From Nemertoderma westbladi (lineage: Eukaryota; Xenacoelomorpha; Nemertodermatida; Nemertodermatidae), in the NCBI GenBank assembly GCA_032718475.1, contig JAUCBJ010002546.1, positions 17,176 through 81,175 on the forward strand: DNA of 64,000 nucleotides. The letters run 5' to 3'. The translations under genes and the position numbers were made by a program. Shown here one piece after another: positions 17,526-29,340 of the stretch (the first letter of the stretch is position 1; every line of letters begins with the position of its first letter). A model generated the notes under the pieces. It was not told the origin of the DNA and made no database searches. It saw nothing but the letters and a program-made list of their open reading frames with translations.

Positions 17526-18518
17526 AATATCCACTCTCTGGGGGATGTTTTCATAAATTTGCTCCAACAATATATTTCGGGATATGGTGATGATGAATCT
17601 CATTATTTAGTTGTAACTGATTATGAAATAAAGATAAAGTATAATAAGCTATTTGGGCGCTTATGGCAGTTATTGAAATTAGAACCAAAATATCCAATAG
17701 ATAATATCAAAGTTGAATTGAAAGATGTAGAAGACGGTGTTGAAGAAATAGGCAAATTTATTTATCAACTTATGGACTCAATGGACCAAAATTTAAATGA
17801 TATCAAGAATGAAATCAAAAATAATATGCTTTACAATATGTTTCAAAAAGTTGTTAACTTAAACATTGACCTTAAACGCAAGATAGAAGAAATAGAAAAA
17901 ATCAACATATGTAAGGCAAGAGATAAAGTTAGATTGTTGATTGCTGAAGGATTTCTTAAAAAGGAGATTCAGAGAATAGAGAAGAGGGGGGACTCTTTTA
18001 AGAGAATAGAGAAGAGGGCGCACTTTTTTTTTCCCCAAATTTGTGATTTAAAATTTCGAGAACTCGAAGAAGAAGAAAATACAGTAATAGCGAGGGTTTT
18101 AAGGGTTGAGGCTAAAAAGAAAGTTATCTTACCGAGTGATGATATTCCGTTTCCTGGCCAAGGGAAGAAATATGTCATTGCGAAGGAGCGATTAGTTAGG
18201 GGCGGTGTGCGGTTGGTGGAAGACACAGATGCAAGCAGATTGGTGGAACGCCACGAAGGGATATTATACACAATCGGCGGTAGAAATTATTGTCTTGTTG
18301 ATCGCAAAGATGATGATTACGTTTACCTACCAAAAGACATCGATGGTCGCACGGATGTTATGGCGCCTTCAGCTTCAATAATCGATTACATATTGCTGCG
18401 ACAAAGTAAACCACCAGGGGAGACAATTGTTACAAAATTAATAACAGAGGAAGAGTTCGAGAAGTTTGAAGAACTGACTTTACGAATGAGAGATGAAACA
18501 CGGTGCCGTATAATGTAG
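17526..18518 (+). CDS. Unrecognised Lys/Glu-rich protein, probable terminal exon
   Basis: I do not recognise this protein. The frame opens after TGA 17523 and runs to TAG 18516 without an ATG until 17772 (MDSMDQNLND), which would give 248 residues. The earlier part (GYGDDESHYLVVTDYEIKIK, LFGRLWQLLKLEPKYP) also looks protein-like, favouring a spliced exon; an acceptor-like TTATTTAG ends at 17610. A helical charged region follows, likely coiled coil (IKNEIKNN, DLKRKIEEIEKI), then an in-frame duplication (17971-18030), an acidic stretch (RELEEEEN) and a compact C-terminal part with YTIGGRNYCLVDRKDDDYVYLP. No signal peptide or membrane segment. The satellite starts 60 bp after the stop. It may be a host gene, or domesticated or transposon-derived. 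Confidence 0.6.
   Translation, partial: NIHSLGDVFINLLQQYISGYGDDESHYLVVTDYEIKIKYNKLFGRLWQLLKLEPKYPIDNIKVELKDVEDGVEEIGKFIYQLMDSMDQNLNDIKNEIKNNMLYNMFQKVVNLNIDLKRKIEEIEKINICKARDKVRLLIAEGFLKKEIQRIEKRGDSFKRIEKRAHFFFPQICDLKFRELEEEENTVIARVLRVEAKKKVILPSDDIPFPGQGKKYVIAKERLVRGGVRLVEDTDASRLVERHEGILYTIGGRNYCLVDRKDDDYVYLPKDIDGRTDVMAPSASIIDYILLRQSKPPGETIVTKLITEEEFEKFEELTLRMRDETRCRIM
17971..18030 (+). repeat. 30-bp tandem duplication inside the 319-codon frame
   Basis: Two adjacent 30-bp copies begin AGAGAATAGAGAAGAGGG and differ only in their second halves. They encode RIEKRGDSFK and RIEKRAHFFF, so the reading frame is kept. The second copy ends in a run of T encoding phenylalanines. Confidence 0.9.
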
Positions 18519-18920
18519 GAATTATCATACAACTGCACAGCCATTGATGAACGCAGAGTGTTGGTTAGCTCGGTTAATGGGAGCGGTCTGTGGGTAGAAA
18601 GAGTAGATATCAGTGGGAGCGGTCTGTGGGGCAGAAAGAGTAGATGTTAGCGGGAGCGGTCTGTGGGTAGAAAGAGTAGATGTTAGCGGGAGCGGTCTGT
18701 GGGGCAGAAAGAGTAGATATTAGTGGGTAGAAAGAGTAGATGTTAGTGGGAGCGGTCTGTGGGGTAGAAAGAGTAGATGTTAGCGGGAGCGGTCTGTGGG
18801 TAGAAAGAGTAGATATTAGTGGGTAGAAAGAGTAGATGTTAGCGGGAGCGGTCTGTGGGTAGAAAGAGTAGATATTAGTGGGTAGAAAGAGTAGATGTTA
18901 GCGGGAGCGGTCTGTGGGGC

Positions 18921-21400
18921 AGAAAGAGTAGATGTTAATGGGAGCGGTCTGTGGGTAGAAAGAGTAGATATTAGTGGGTAGAAAGAGTAGATGTTAGCGG
19001 GAGCGGTCTGTGGGTAGAAAGAGTAGATATTAGTGGGTAGAAAGAGTAGATGTTAGCGGGAGCGGTCTGTGGGGCAGAAAGAGTAGATGTTAGTGGGAGC
19101 GGTCTGTGGGGCAGAAAGAGTAGATGTTAATGGGAGCGGTCTGTGGGTAGAAAGAGTAGATATTAGTGGGAGCGGTCTGTGGGGCAGAAAGAGTAGATAT
19201 TAGTGGGTAGAAAGAGTAGATGTTAGCGGGAGCGGTCTGTGGGGCAGAAAGAGTAGATATTAGTGGGAGCGGTCTGTGGGGCAGAAAGAGTAGATATTAG
19301 TGGGAGCGGTCTGTGGGGCAGAAAGAGTAGATATTAGTGGGAGCGGTCTGTGGGTAGAAAGAGTAGATATTAGTGGGAGCGGTCTGTGGGGCAGAAAGAG
19401 TAGATGTTAGTGGGTAGAAAGAGTAGATGTTAGTGGGAGCGGTCTGTGGGTAGAAAGAGTAGATATTAGTGGGTAGAAAGAGTAGATGTTAGCGGGAGCG
19501 GTCTGTGGGGTAGAAAGAGTAGATATTAGCGGGAGCGGTCTGTGGGTAGAAAGAGTAGATATTAGTGGGTAGAAAGAGTAGATATTAGTGGGAGCGGTCT
19601 GTGGGTAGAAAGAGTAGATATTAGTGGGTAGAAAGAGTAGATGTTAGCGGGAGCGGTCTGTGGGTAGAAAGAGTAGATATTAGTGGGTAGAAAGAGTAGA
19701 TATTAGTGGGAGCGGTCTGTGGGTAGAAAGAGTAGATGTTAGCGGGAGCGGTCTGTGGGGTAGAAAGAGTAGATATTAGCGGGAGCGGTCTGTGGGTAGA
19801 AAGAGTAGATATTAGTGGGTAGAAAGAGTAGATATTAGTGGGAGCGGTCTGTGGGTAGAAAGAGTAGATATTAGTGGGTAGAAAGAGTAGATGTTAGCGG
19901 GAGCGGTCTGTGGGTAGAAAGAGTAGATATTAGTGGGTAGAAAGAGTAGATGTTAGTGGGAGCGGTCTGTGGGGCAGAAAGAGTAGATATTAGTGGGAGC
20001 GGTCTGTGGGGCAGAAAGAGTAGATATTAGTGGGAGCGGTCTGTGGGGCAGAAAGAGTAGATATTAGTGGGAGCGGTCTGTGGGGCAGAAAGAGTAGATA
20101 TTAGTGGGAGCGGTCTGTGGGGCAGAAAGAGTAGATATTAGCGGGAGCGGTCTGTGGGGTAGAAAGAGTAGATGTTAATGGGAGCGGTCTGTGGGTAGAA
20201 AGAGTAGATATTAGTGGGTAGAAAGAGTAGATGTTAGCGGGAGCGGTCTGTGGGTAGAAAGAGTAGATATTAGTGGGTAGAAAGAGTAGATGTTAGCGGG
20301 AGCGGTCTGTGGGGCAGAAAGAGTAGATGTTAGTGGGAGCGGTCTGTGGGGCAGAAAGAGTAGATGTTAATGGGAGCGGTCTGTGGGTAGAAAGAGTAGA
20401 TATTAGTGGGAGCGGTCTGTGGGGCAGAAAGAGTAGATATTAGTGGGTAGAAAGAGTAGATGTTAGCGGGAGCGGTCTGTGGGGCAGAAAGAGTAGATAT
20501 TAGTGGGAGCGGTCTGTGGGGCAGAAAGAGTAGATATTAGTGGGAGCGGTCTGTGGGGCAGAAAGAGTAGATATTAGTGGGAGCGGTCTGTGGGTAGAAA
20601 GAGTAGATATTAGTGGGAGCGGTCTGTGGGGCAGAAAGAGTAGATGTTAGTGGGTAGAAAGAGTAGATGTTAGTGGGAGCGGTCTGTGGGTAGAAAGAGT
20701 AGATATTAGTGGGTAGAAAGAGTAGATGTTAGCGGGAGCGGTCTGTGGGGTAGAAAGAGTAGATATTAGCGGGAGCGGTCTGTGGGTAGAAAGAGTAGAT
20801 ATTAGTGGGTAGAAAGAGTAGATATTAGTGGGAGCGGTCTGTGGGTAGAAAGAGTAGATATTAGTGGGTAGAAAGAGTAGATGTTAGCGGGAGCGGTCTG
20901 TGGGTAGAAAGAGTAGATATTAGTGGGTAGAAAGAGTAGATATTAGTGGGAGCGGTCTGTGGGTAGAAAGAGTAGATGTTAGCGGGAGCGGTCTGTGGGG
21001 TAGAAAGAGTAGATATTAGCGGGAGCGGTCTGTGGGTAGAAAGAGTAGATATTAGTGGGTAGAAAGAGTAGATATTAGTGGGAGCGGTCTGTGGGTAGAA
21101 AGAGTAGATATTAGTGGGTAGAAAGAGTAGATGTTAGCGGGAGCGGTCTGTGGGTAGAAAGAGTAGATATTAGTGGGTAGAAAGAGTAGATGTTAGTGGG
21201 AGCGGTCTGTGGGGCAGAAAGAGTAGATATTAGTGGGAGCGGTCTGTGGGGCAGAAAGAGTAGATATTAGTGGGAGCGGTCTGTGGGGCAGAAAGAGTAG
21301 ATATTAGTGGGAGCGGTCTGTGGGGCAGAAAGAGTAGATATTAGTGGGAGCGGTCTGTGGGGCAGAAAGAGTAGATATTAGCGGGAGCGGTCTGTGGGGT
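18921..21400. repeat. Two tandem copies of a 1240-bp satellite block
   Basis: 18921-20160 and 20161-21400 agree at every stretch compared by eye (at 18921, 19021, 19381, 19741 and 20101 against positions 1240 later), including rare GATGTTAATGGG variants. Identity breaks just after 21400. This indicates a recent duplication of a long block of mixed units. Confidence 0.85.
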
Positions 21401-21840
21401 AGAAAGAGTAGATATTAGTGGGCAGAAAGAGTAGATATTAGTGGGAGCGGTCTGTGGGTAGAAAGAGTAGATATTAGTGGGCAGAAAGAGTAGATATTAG
21501 TGGGTAGAAAGAGTAGATATTAGTGGGAGCGGTCTGTGGGGCAGAAAGAGTAGATATTAGTGGGAGCGGTCTGTGGGGCAGAAAGAGTAGATATTAGTGG
21601 GAGCGGTCTGTGGGTAGAAAGAGTAGATATTAGTGGGAGCGGTCTGTGGGGTAGAAAGAGTAGATATTAGTGGGAGCGGTCTGTGGGGCAGAAAGAGTAG
21701 ATATTAGTGGGCAGAAAGAGTAGATATTAGTGGGAGCGGTCTGTGGGTAGAAAGAGTAGATATTAGTGGGAGCGGTCTGTGGGGCAGAAAGAGTAGATAT
21801 TAGTGGGTAGAAAGAGTAGATGTTAGTGGGAGCGGTCTGT

Positions 21841-23000
21841 GGGTAGAAAGAGTAGATATTAGTGGGAGCGGTCTGTGGGGCAGAAAGAGTAGATATTAGT
21901 GGGAGCGGTCTGTGGGGCAGAAAGAGTAGATATTAGTGGGAGCGGTCTGTGGGGCAGAAAGAGTAGATATTAGTGGGTAGAAAGAGTAGATGTTAGTGGG
22001 AGCGGTCTGTGGGTAGAAAGAGTAGATATTAGTGGGAGCGGTCTGTGGGGCAGAAAGAGTAGATATTAGTGGGTAGAAAGAGTAGATGTTAGTGGGAGCG
22101 GTCTGTGGGTAGAAAGAGTAGATGTTAGTGGGAGCGGTCTGTGGGTAGAAAGAGTAGATATTAGTGGGAGCGGTCTGTGGGGCAGAAAGAGTAGATATTA
22201 GTGGGTAGAAAGAGTAGATGTTAGTGGGAGCGGTCTGTGGGTAGAAAGAGTAGATATTAGTGGGAGCGGTCTGTGGGGCAGAAAGAGTAGATATTAGTGG
22301 GAGCGGTCTGTGGGGCAGAAAGAGTAGATATTAGTGGGAGCGGTCTGTGGGGCAGAAAGAGTAGATATTAGTGGGTAGAAAGAGTAGATGTTAGTGGGAG
22401 CGGTCTGTGGGTAGAAAGAGTAGATATTAGTGGGAGCGGTCTGTGGGGCAGAAAGAGTAGATATTAGTGGGTAGAAAGAGTAGATGTTAGTGGGAGCGGT
22501 CTGTGGGTAGAAAGAGTAGATGTTAGTGGGAGCGGTCTGTGGGTAGAAAGAGTAGATATTAGTGGGAGCGGTCTGTGGGGCAGAAAGAGTAGATATTAGT
22601 GGGTAGAAAGAGTAGATGTTAGTGGGAGCGGTCTGTGGGTAGAAAGAGTAGATATTAGTGGGAGCGGTCTGTGGGGCAGAAAGAGTAGATATTAGTGGGA
22701 GCGGTCTGTGGGGCAGAAAGAGTAGATATTAGTGGGAGCGGTCTGTGGGGCAGAAAGAGTAGATATTAGTGGGTAGAAAGAGTAGATGTTAGTGGGAGCG
22801 GTCTGTGGGTAGAAAGAGTAGATATTAGTGGGAGCGGTCTGTGGGGTAGAAAGAGTAGATATTAGCGGGAGCGGTCTGTGGGTAGAAAGAGTAGATATTA
22901 GTGGGTAGAAAGAGTAGATGTTAGCGGGAGCGGTCTGTGGGGCAGAAAGAGTAGATATTAGTGGGAGCGGTCTGTGGGGCAGAAAGAGTAGATATTAGTG
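21841..23000. repeat. 398-bp higher-order repeat
   Basis: The ordered series of unit types starting at 21841 recurs at 22239 and again at 22637. The limits are approximate. Confidence 0.7.
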
Positions 23001-26000
23001 GGTAGAAAGAGTAGATGTTAGTGGGAGCGGTCTGTGGGGCAGAAAGAGTAGATATTAGTGGGTAGAAAGAGTAGATGTTAGCGGGAGCGGTCTGTGGGTA
23101 GAAAGAGTAGATATTAGCGGGAGCGGTCTGTGGGGCAGAAAGAGTAGATATTAGTGGGTAGAAAGAGTAGATGTTAGTGGGAGCGGTCTGTGGGTAGAAA
23201 GAGTAGATGTTAGCGGGAGCGGTCTGTGGGTAGAAAGAGTAGATATTAGTGGGTAGAAAGAGTAGATGTTAGCGGGAGCGGTCTGTGGGGCAGAAAGAGT
23301 AGATATTAGTGGGAGCGGTCTGTGGGGCAGAAAGAGTAGATATCAGTGGGAGCGGTCTGTGGGGCAGAAAGAGTAGATATTAGTGGGAGCGGTCTGTGGG
23401 GCAGAAAGAGTAGATATTAGTGGGTAGAAAGAGTAGATGTTAGTGGGAGCGGTCTGTGGGGCAGAAAGAGTAGATATTAGTGGGTAGAAAGAGTAGATGT
23501 TAGCGGGAGCGGTCTGTGGGTAGAAAGAGTAGATATTAGTGGGTAGAAAGAGTAGATGTTAGTGGGAGCGGTCTGTGGGGCAGAAAGAGTAGATATCAGT
23601 GGGAGCGGTCTGTGGGGCAGAAAGAGTAGATATTAGTGGGAGCGGTCTGTGGGGCAGAAAGAGTAGATATTAGTGGGTAGAAAGAGTAGATGTTAGCGGG
23701 AGCGGTCTGTGGGTAGAAAGAGTAGATATTAGCGGGAGCGGTCTGTGGGGCAGAAAGAGTAGATATTAGTGGGTAGAAAGAGTAGATGTTAGCGGGAGCG
23801 GTCTGTGGGTAGAAAGAGTAGATATTAGTGGGTAGAAAGAGTAGATGTTAGCGGGAGCGGTCTGTGGGTAGAAAGAGTAGATATTAGTGGGTAGAAAGAG
23901 TAGATGTTAGTGGGAGCGGTCTGTGGGGCAGAAAGAGTAGATATTAGTGGGAGCGGTCTGTGGGGCAGAAAGAGTAGATATTAGTGGGTAGAAAGAGTAG
24001 ATGTTAGCGGGAGCGGTCTGTGGGGCAGAAAGAGTAGATATTAGTGGGAGCGGTCTGTGGGGCAGAAAGAGTAGATATTAGTGGGTAGAAAGAGTAGATG
24101 TTAGCGGGAGCGGTCTGTGGGTAGAAAGAGTAGATATTAGCGGGAGCGGTCTGTGGGGCAGAAAGAGTAGATATTAGTGGGTAGAAAGAGTAGATGTTAG
24201 TGGGAGCGGTCTGTGGGGCAGAAAGAGTAGATATTAGTGGGAGCGGTCTGTGGGGCAGAAAGAGTAGATATTAGTGGGAGCGGTCTGTGGGGCAGAAAGA
24301 GTAGATATTAGTGGGTAGAAAGAGTAGATGTTAGCGGGAGCGGTCTGTGGGTAGAAAGAGTAGATATTAGCGGGAGCGGTCTGTGGGGCAGAAAGAGTAG
24401 ATATTAGTGGGTAGAAAGAGTAGATGTTAGTGGGAGCGGTCTGTGGGGCAGAAAGAGTAGATATTAGTGGGAGCGGTCTGTGGGGCAGAAAGAGTAGATA
24501 TTAGTGGGTAGAAAGAGTAGATGTTAGTGGGAGCGGTCTGTGGGGCAGAAAGAGTAGATATTAGTGGGAGCGGTCTGTGGGGCAGAAAGAGTAGATATTA
24601 GTGGGAGCGGTCTGTGGGGCAGAAAGAGTAGATATTAGTGGGAGCGGTCTGTGGGGCAGAAAGAGTAGATATTAGTGGGTAGAAAGAGTAGATGTTAGTG
24701 GGAGCGGTCTGTGGGTAGAAAGAGTAGATATTAGTGGGAGCGGTCTGTGGGGCAGAAAGAGTAGATATTAGTGGGTAGAAAGAGTAGATGTTAGCGGGAG
24801 CGGTCTGTGGGGCAGAAAGAGTAGATATTAGTGGGTAGAAAGAGTAGATGTTAGCGGGAGCGGTCTGTGGGGCAGAAAGAGTAGATATTAGTGGGAGCGG
24901 TCTGTGGGGCAGAAAGAGTAGATATTAGTGGGTAGAAAGAGTAGATGTTAGTGGGAGCGGTCTGTGGGTAGAAAGAGTAGATATTAGTGGGAGCGGTCTG
25001 TGGGGTAGAAAGAGTAGATATTAGCGGGAGCGGTCTGTGGGTAGAAAGAGTAGATATTAGTGGGTAGAAAGAGTAGATGTTAGTGGGTAGAAAGAGTAGA
25101 TGTTAGCGGGAGCGGTCTGTGGGGCAGAAAGAGTAGATATTAGTGGGAGCGGTCTGTGGGGCAGAAAGAGTAGATATTAGTGGGTAGAAAGAGTAGATGT
25201 TAGCGGGAGCGGTCTGTGGGGCAGAAAGAGTAGATATTAGTGGGAGCGGTCTGTGGGGCAGAAAGAGTAGATATTAGTGGGTAGAAAGAGTAGATGTTAG
25301 TGGGAGCGGTCTGTGGGTAGAAAGAGTAGATATTAGTGGGAGCGGTCTGTGGGGTAGAAAGAGTAGATATTAGCGGGAGCGGTCTGTGGGTAGAAAGAGT
25401 AGATATTAGTGGGTAGAAAGAGTAGATGTTAGCGGGAGCGGTCTGTGGGGCAGAAAGAGTAGATATTAGTGGGAGCGGTCTGTGGGGCAGAAAGAGTAGA
25501 TATTAGTGGGTAGAAAGAGTAGATGTTAGTGGGAGCGGTCTGTGGGGCAGAAAGAGTAGATATTAGTGGGAGCGGTCTGTGGGGCAGAAAGAGTAGATAT
25601 TAGTGGGTAGAAAGAGTAGATGTTAGTGGGAGCGGTCTGTGGGGCAGAAAGAGTAGATATTAGTGGGAGCGGTCTGTGGGGCAGAAAGAGTAGATATTAG
25701 TGGGTAGAAAGAGTAGATGTTAGTGGGAGCGGTCTGTGGGTAGAAAGAGTAGATATTAGTGGGAGCGGTCTGTGGGGCAGAAAGAGTAGATATTAGTGGG
25801 TAGAAAGAGTAGATGTTAGCGGGAGCGGTCTGTGGGTAGAAAGAGTAGATATTAGTGGGAGCGGTCTGTGGGGCAGAAAGAGTAGATATTAGTGGGTAGA
25901 AAGAGTAGATGTTAGCGGGAGCGGTCTGTGGGTAGAAAGAGTAGATATTAGTGGGAGCGGTCTGTGGGGCAGAAAGAGTAGATATTAGTGGGTAGAAAGA

Positions 26001-29000
26001 GTAGATGTTAGCGGGAGCGGTCTGTGGGTAGAAAGAGTAGATATTAGTGGGAGCGGTCTGTGGGGCAGAAAGAGTAGATATTAGTGGGTAGAAAGAGTAG
26101 ATGTTAGTGGGAGCGGTCTGTGGGTAGAAAGAGTAGATATTAGTGGGAGCGGTCTGTGGGGCAGAAAGAGTAGATATTAGTGGGTAGAAAGAGTAGATGT
26201 TAGTGGGAGCGGTCTGTGGGGCAGAAAGAGTAGATATTAGTGGGAGCGGTCTGTGGGGCAGAAAGAGTAGATATTAGTGGGTAGAAAGAGTAGATATTAG
26301 TGGGAGCGGTCTGTGGGTAGAAAGAGTAGATATTAGTGGGAGCGGTCTGTGGGGCAGAAAGAGTAGATATTAGTGGGAGCGGTCTGTGGGGCAGAAAGAG
26401 TAGATATTAGTGGGTAGAAAGAGTAGATGTTAGTGGGAGCGGTCTGTGGGTAGAAAGAGTAGATATTAGTGGGAGCGGTCTGTGGGTAGAAAGAGTAGAT
26501 GTTAGTGGGAGCGGTCTGTGGGTAGAAAGAGTAGATATTAGTGGGAGCGGTCTGTGGGTAGAAAGAGTAGATGTTAGTGGGAGCGGTCTGTGGGTAGAAA
26601 GAGTAGATATCAGTGGGAGCGGTCTGTGGGGCAGAAAGAGTAGATGTTAGCGGGAGCGGTCTGTGGGTAGAAAGAGTAGATGTTAGCGGGAGCGGTCTGT
26701 GGGGCAGAAAGAGTAGATATTAGTGGGTAGAAAGAGTAGATGTTAGCGGGAGCGGTCTGTGGGTAGAAAGAGTAGATGTTAGCGGGAGCGGTCTGTGGGT
26801 AGAAAGAGTAGATATTAGTGGGTAGAAAGAGTAGATGTTAGCGGGAGCGGTCTGTGGGTAGAAAGAGTAGATATTAGTGGGTAGAAAGAGTAGATGTTAG
26901 TGGGAGCGGTCTGTGGGGCAGAAAGAGTAGATATTAGTGGGTAGAAAGAGTAGATGTTAGTGGGAGCGGTCTGTGGGTAGAAAGAGTAGATGTTAGCGGG
27001 AGCGGTCTGTGGGGCAGAAAGAGTAGATATTAGTGGGTAGAAAGAGTAGATGTTAGTGGGAGCGGTCTGTGGGTAGAAAGAGTAGATATTAGTGGGAGCG
27101 GTCTGTGGGGCAGAAAGAGTAGATATTAGTGGGTAGAAAGAGTAGATGTTAGTGGGAGCGGTCTGTGGGTAGAAAGAGTAGATATCAGTGGGAGCGGTCT
27201 GTGGGGCAGAAAGAGTAGATGTTAGCGGGAGCGGTCTGTGGGTAGAAAGAGTAGATGTTAGCGGGAGCGGTCTGTGGGTAGAAAGAGTAGATGTTAGCGG
27301 GTAGAAAGAGTAGATGTTAGTGGGAGCGGTCTGTGGGTAGAAAGAGTAGATGTTAGTGGGAGCGGTCTGTGGGTAGAAAGAGTAGATGTTAGTGGGAGCG
27401 GTCTGTGGGTAGAAAGAGTAGATGTTAGCGGGAGCGGTCTGTGGGTAGAAAGAGTAGATGTTAGCGGGTAGAAAGAGTAGATGTTAGTGGGAGCGGTCTG
27501 TGGGTAGAAAGAGTAGATGTTAGTGGGAGCGGTCTGTGGGTAGAAAGAGTAGATGTTAGCGGGTAGAAAGAGTAGATGTTAGTGGGAGCGGTCTGTGGGT
27601 AGAAAGAGTAGATGTTAGTGGGAGCGGTCTGTGGGTAGAAAGAGTAGATGTTAGCGGGAGCGGTCTGTGGGTAGAAAGAGTAGATGTTAGCGGGTAGAAA
27701 GAGTAGATGTTAGTGGGAGCGGTCTGTGGGTAGAAAGAGTAGATGTTAGTGGGAGCGGTCTGTGGGTAGAAAGAGTAGATGTTAGTGGGAGCGGTCTGTG
27801 GGTAGAAAGAGTAGATGTTAGTGGGAGCGGTCTGTGGGTAGAAAGATTAGATATCAGTGGGAGCGGTCTGTGGGGCAGAAAGAGTAGATGTTAGCGGGAG
27901 CGGTCTGTGGGTAGAAAGAGTAGATGTTAGCGGGAGCGGTCTGTGGGTAGAAAGAGTAGATGTTAGTGGGAGCGGTCTGTGGGTAGAAAGAGTAGATGTT
28001 AGCGGGAGCGGTCTGTGGGGCAGAAAGAGTAGATATTAGTGGGTAGAAAGAGTAGATGTTAGCGGGAGCGGTCTGTGGGGCAGAAAGAGTAGATATGTTA
28101 GCGGGAGCTGTCTGTGGGTAGAAAGAGTAGATGTTAGCGGGAGCGGTCTGTGGGTAGAAAGAGTAGATATTAGTGGGTAGAAAGAGTAGATGTTAGCGGG
28201 AGCGGTCTGTGGGTAGAAAGAGTAGATGTTAGCGGGAGCGGTCTGTGGGTAGAAAGAGTAGATGTTAGCGGGAGCGGTCTGTGGGGCAGAAAGAGTAGAT
28301 ATTAGTGGGTAGAAAGAGTAGATATTAGTGGGAGCGGTCTGTGGGGCAGAAAGAGTAGATATTAGTGGGTAGAAAGAGTAGATGTTAGTGGGAGCGGTCT
28401 GTGGGTAGAAAGAGTAGATGTTAGCGGGAGCGGTCTGTGGGTAGAAAGAGTAGATGTTAGCGGGAGCGGTCTGTGGGTAGAAAGAGTAGATATTAGTGGG
28501 AGCGGTCTGTGGGGCAGAAAGAGTAGATATTAGTGGGTAGAAAGAGTAGATGTTAGTGGGAGCGGTCTGTGGGTAGAAAGAGTAGATGTTAGCGGGAGCG
28601 GTCTGTGGGTAGAAAGAGTAGATATTAGTGGGAGCGGTCTGTGGGGCAGAAAGAGTAGATATTAGTGGGTAGAAAGAGTAGATGTTAGTGGGAGCGGTCT
28701 GTGGGGTAGAAAGAGTAGCTGTTAGTGGGAGCGGTCTGTGGGTAGAAAGAGTAGATATTAGTGGGAGCGGTCTGTGGGGCAGAAAGAGTAGATATTAGTG
28801 GGTAGAAAGAGTAGATATTAGTGGGAGCGGTCTGTGGGTAGAAAGAGTAGATGTTAGCGGGAGCGGTCTGTGGGTAGAAAGAGTAGATGTTAGCGGGAGC
28901 GGTCTGTGGGGCAGAAAGAGTAGATATTAGTGGGTAGAAAGAGTAGATATTAGTGGGAGCGGTCTGTGGGTAGAAATAGTAGATATTAGTGGGTAGAAAG

Positions 29001-29039
29001 AGTAGATATTAGTGGGAGCGGTCTGTGGGGCAGAAAGAG

Positions 29040-29340
29040 TAGATATTAGTGGGTAGAAAGAGTAGATATTAGTGGGTAGAAAGAGTAGATGTTAGTGGGA
29101 GCGGTCTGTGGGTAGAAAGAGTAGATATTAGTGGGTAGAAAGAGTAGATATTAGTGGGTAGAAAGAGTAGATATTAGTGGGTAGAAAGAGTAGATGTTAG
29201 TGGGAGCGGTCTGTGGGTAGAAAGAGTAGATATTAGTGGGTAGAAAGAGTAGATATTAGTGGGTAGAAAGAGTAGATATTAGTGGGTAGAAAGAGTAGAT
29301 ATTAGTGGGTAGAAAGAGTAGATGTTAGTGGGAGCGGTCT
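29040..29340. repeat. Satellite domain dominated by 23-bp units
   Basis: Consecutive GGGTAGAAAGAGTAGATATTAGT units occur in runs of three to six with few long units, unlike 18.6-28 kb. Similar short-unit domains lie near 33.1-33.6, 34.4-34.8 and 46.1-46.5 kb. Confidence 0.8.

Noticed and set aside
27857-28039. Open frames in the giant satellite (also 45772-45954 and 54957-55175) encoding SGSGLWVERVDI repeats
   Set aside because: They exist only where several 36-bp units follow one another without a 37- or 23-bp unit. They end at the next length change and have no other coding sign.
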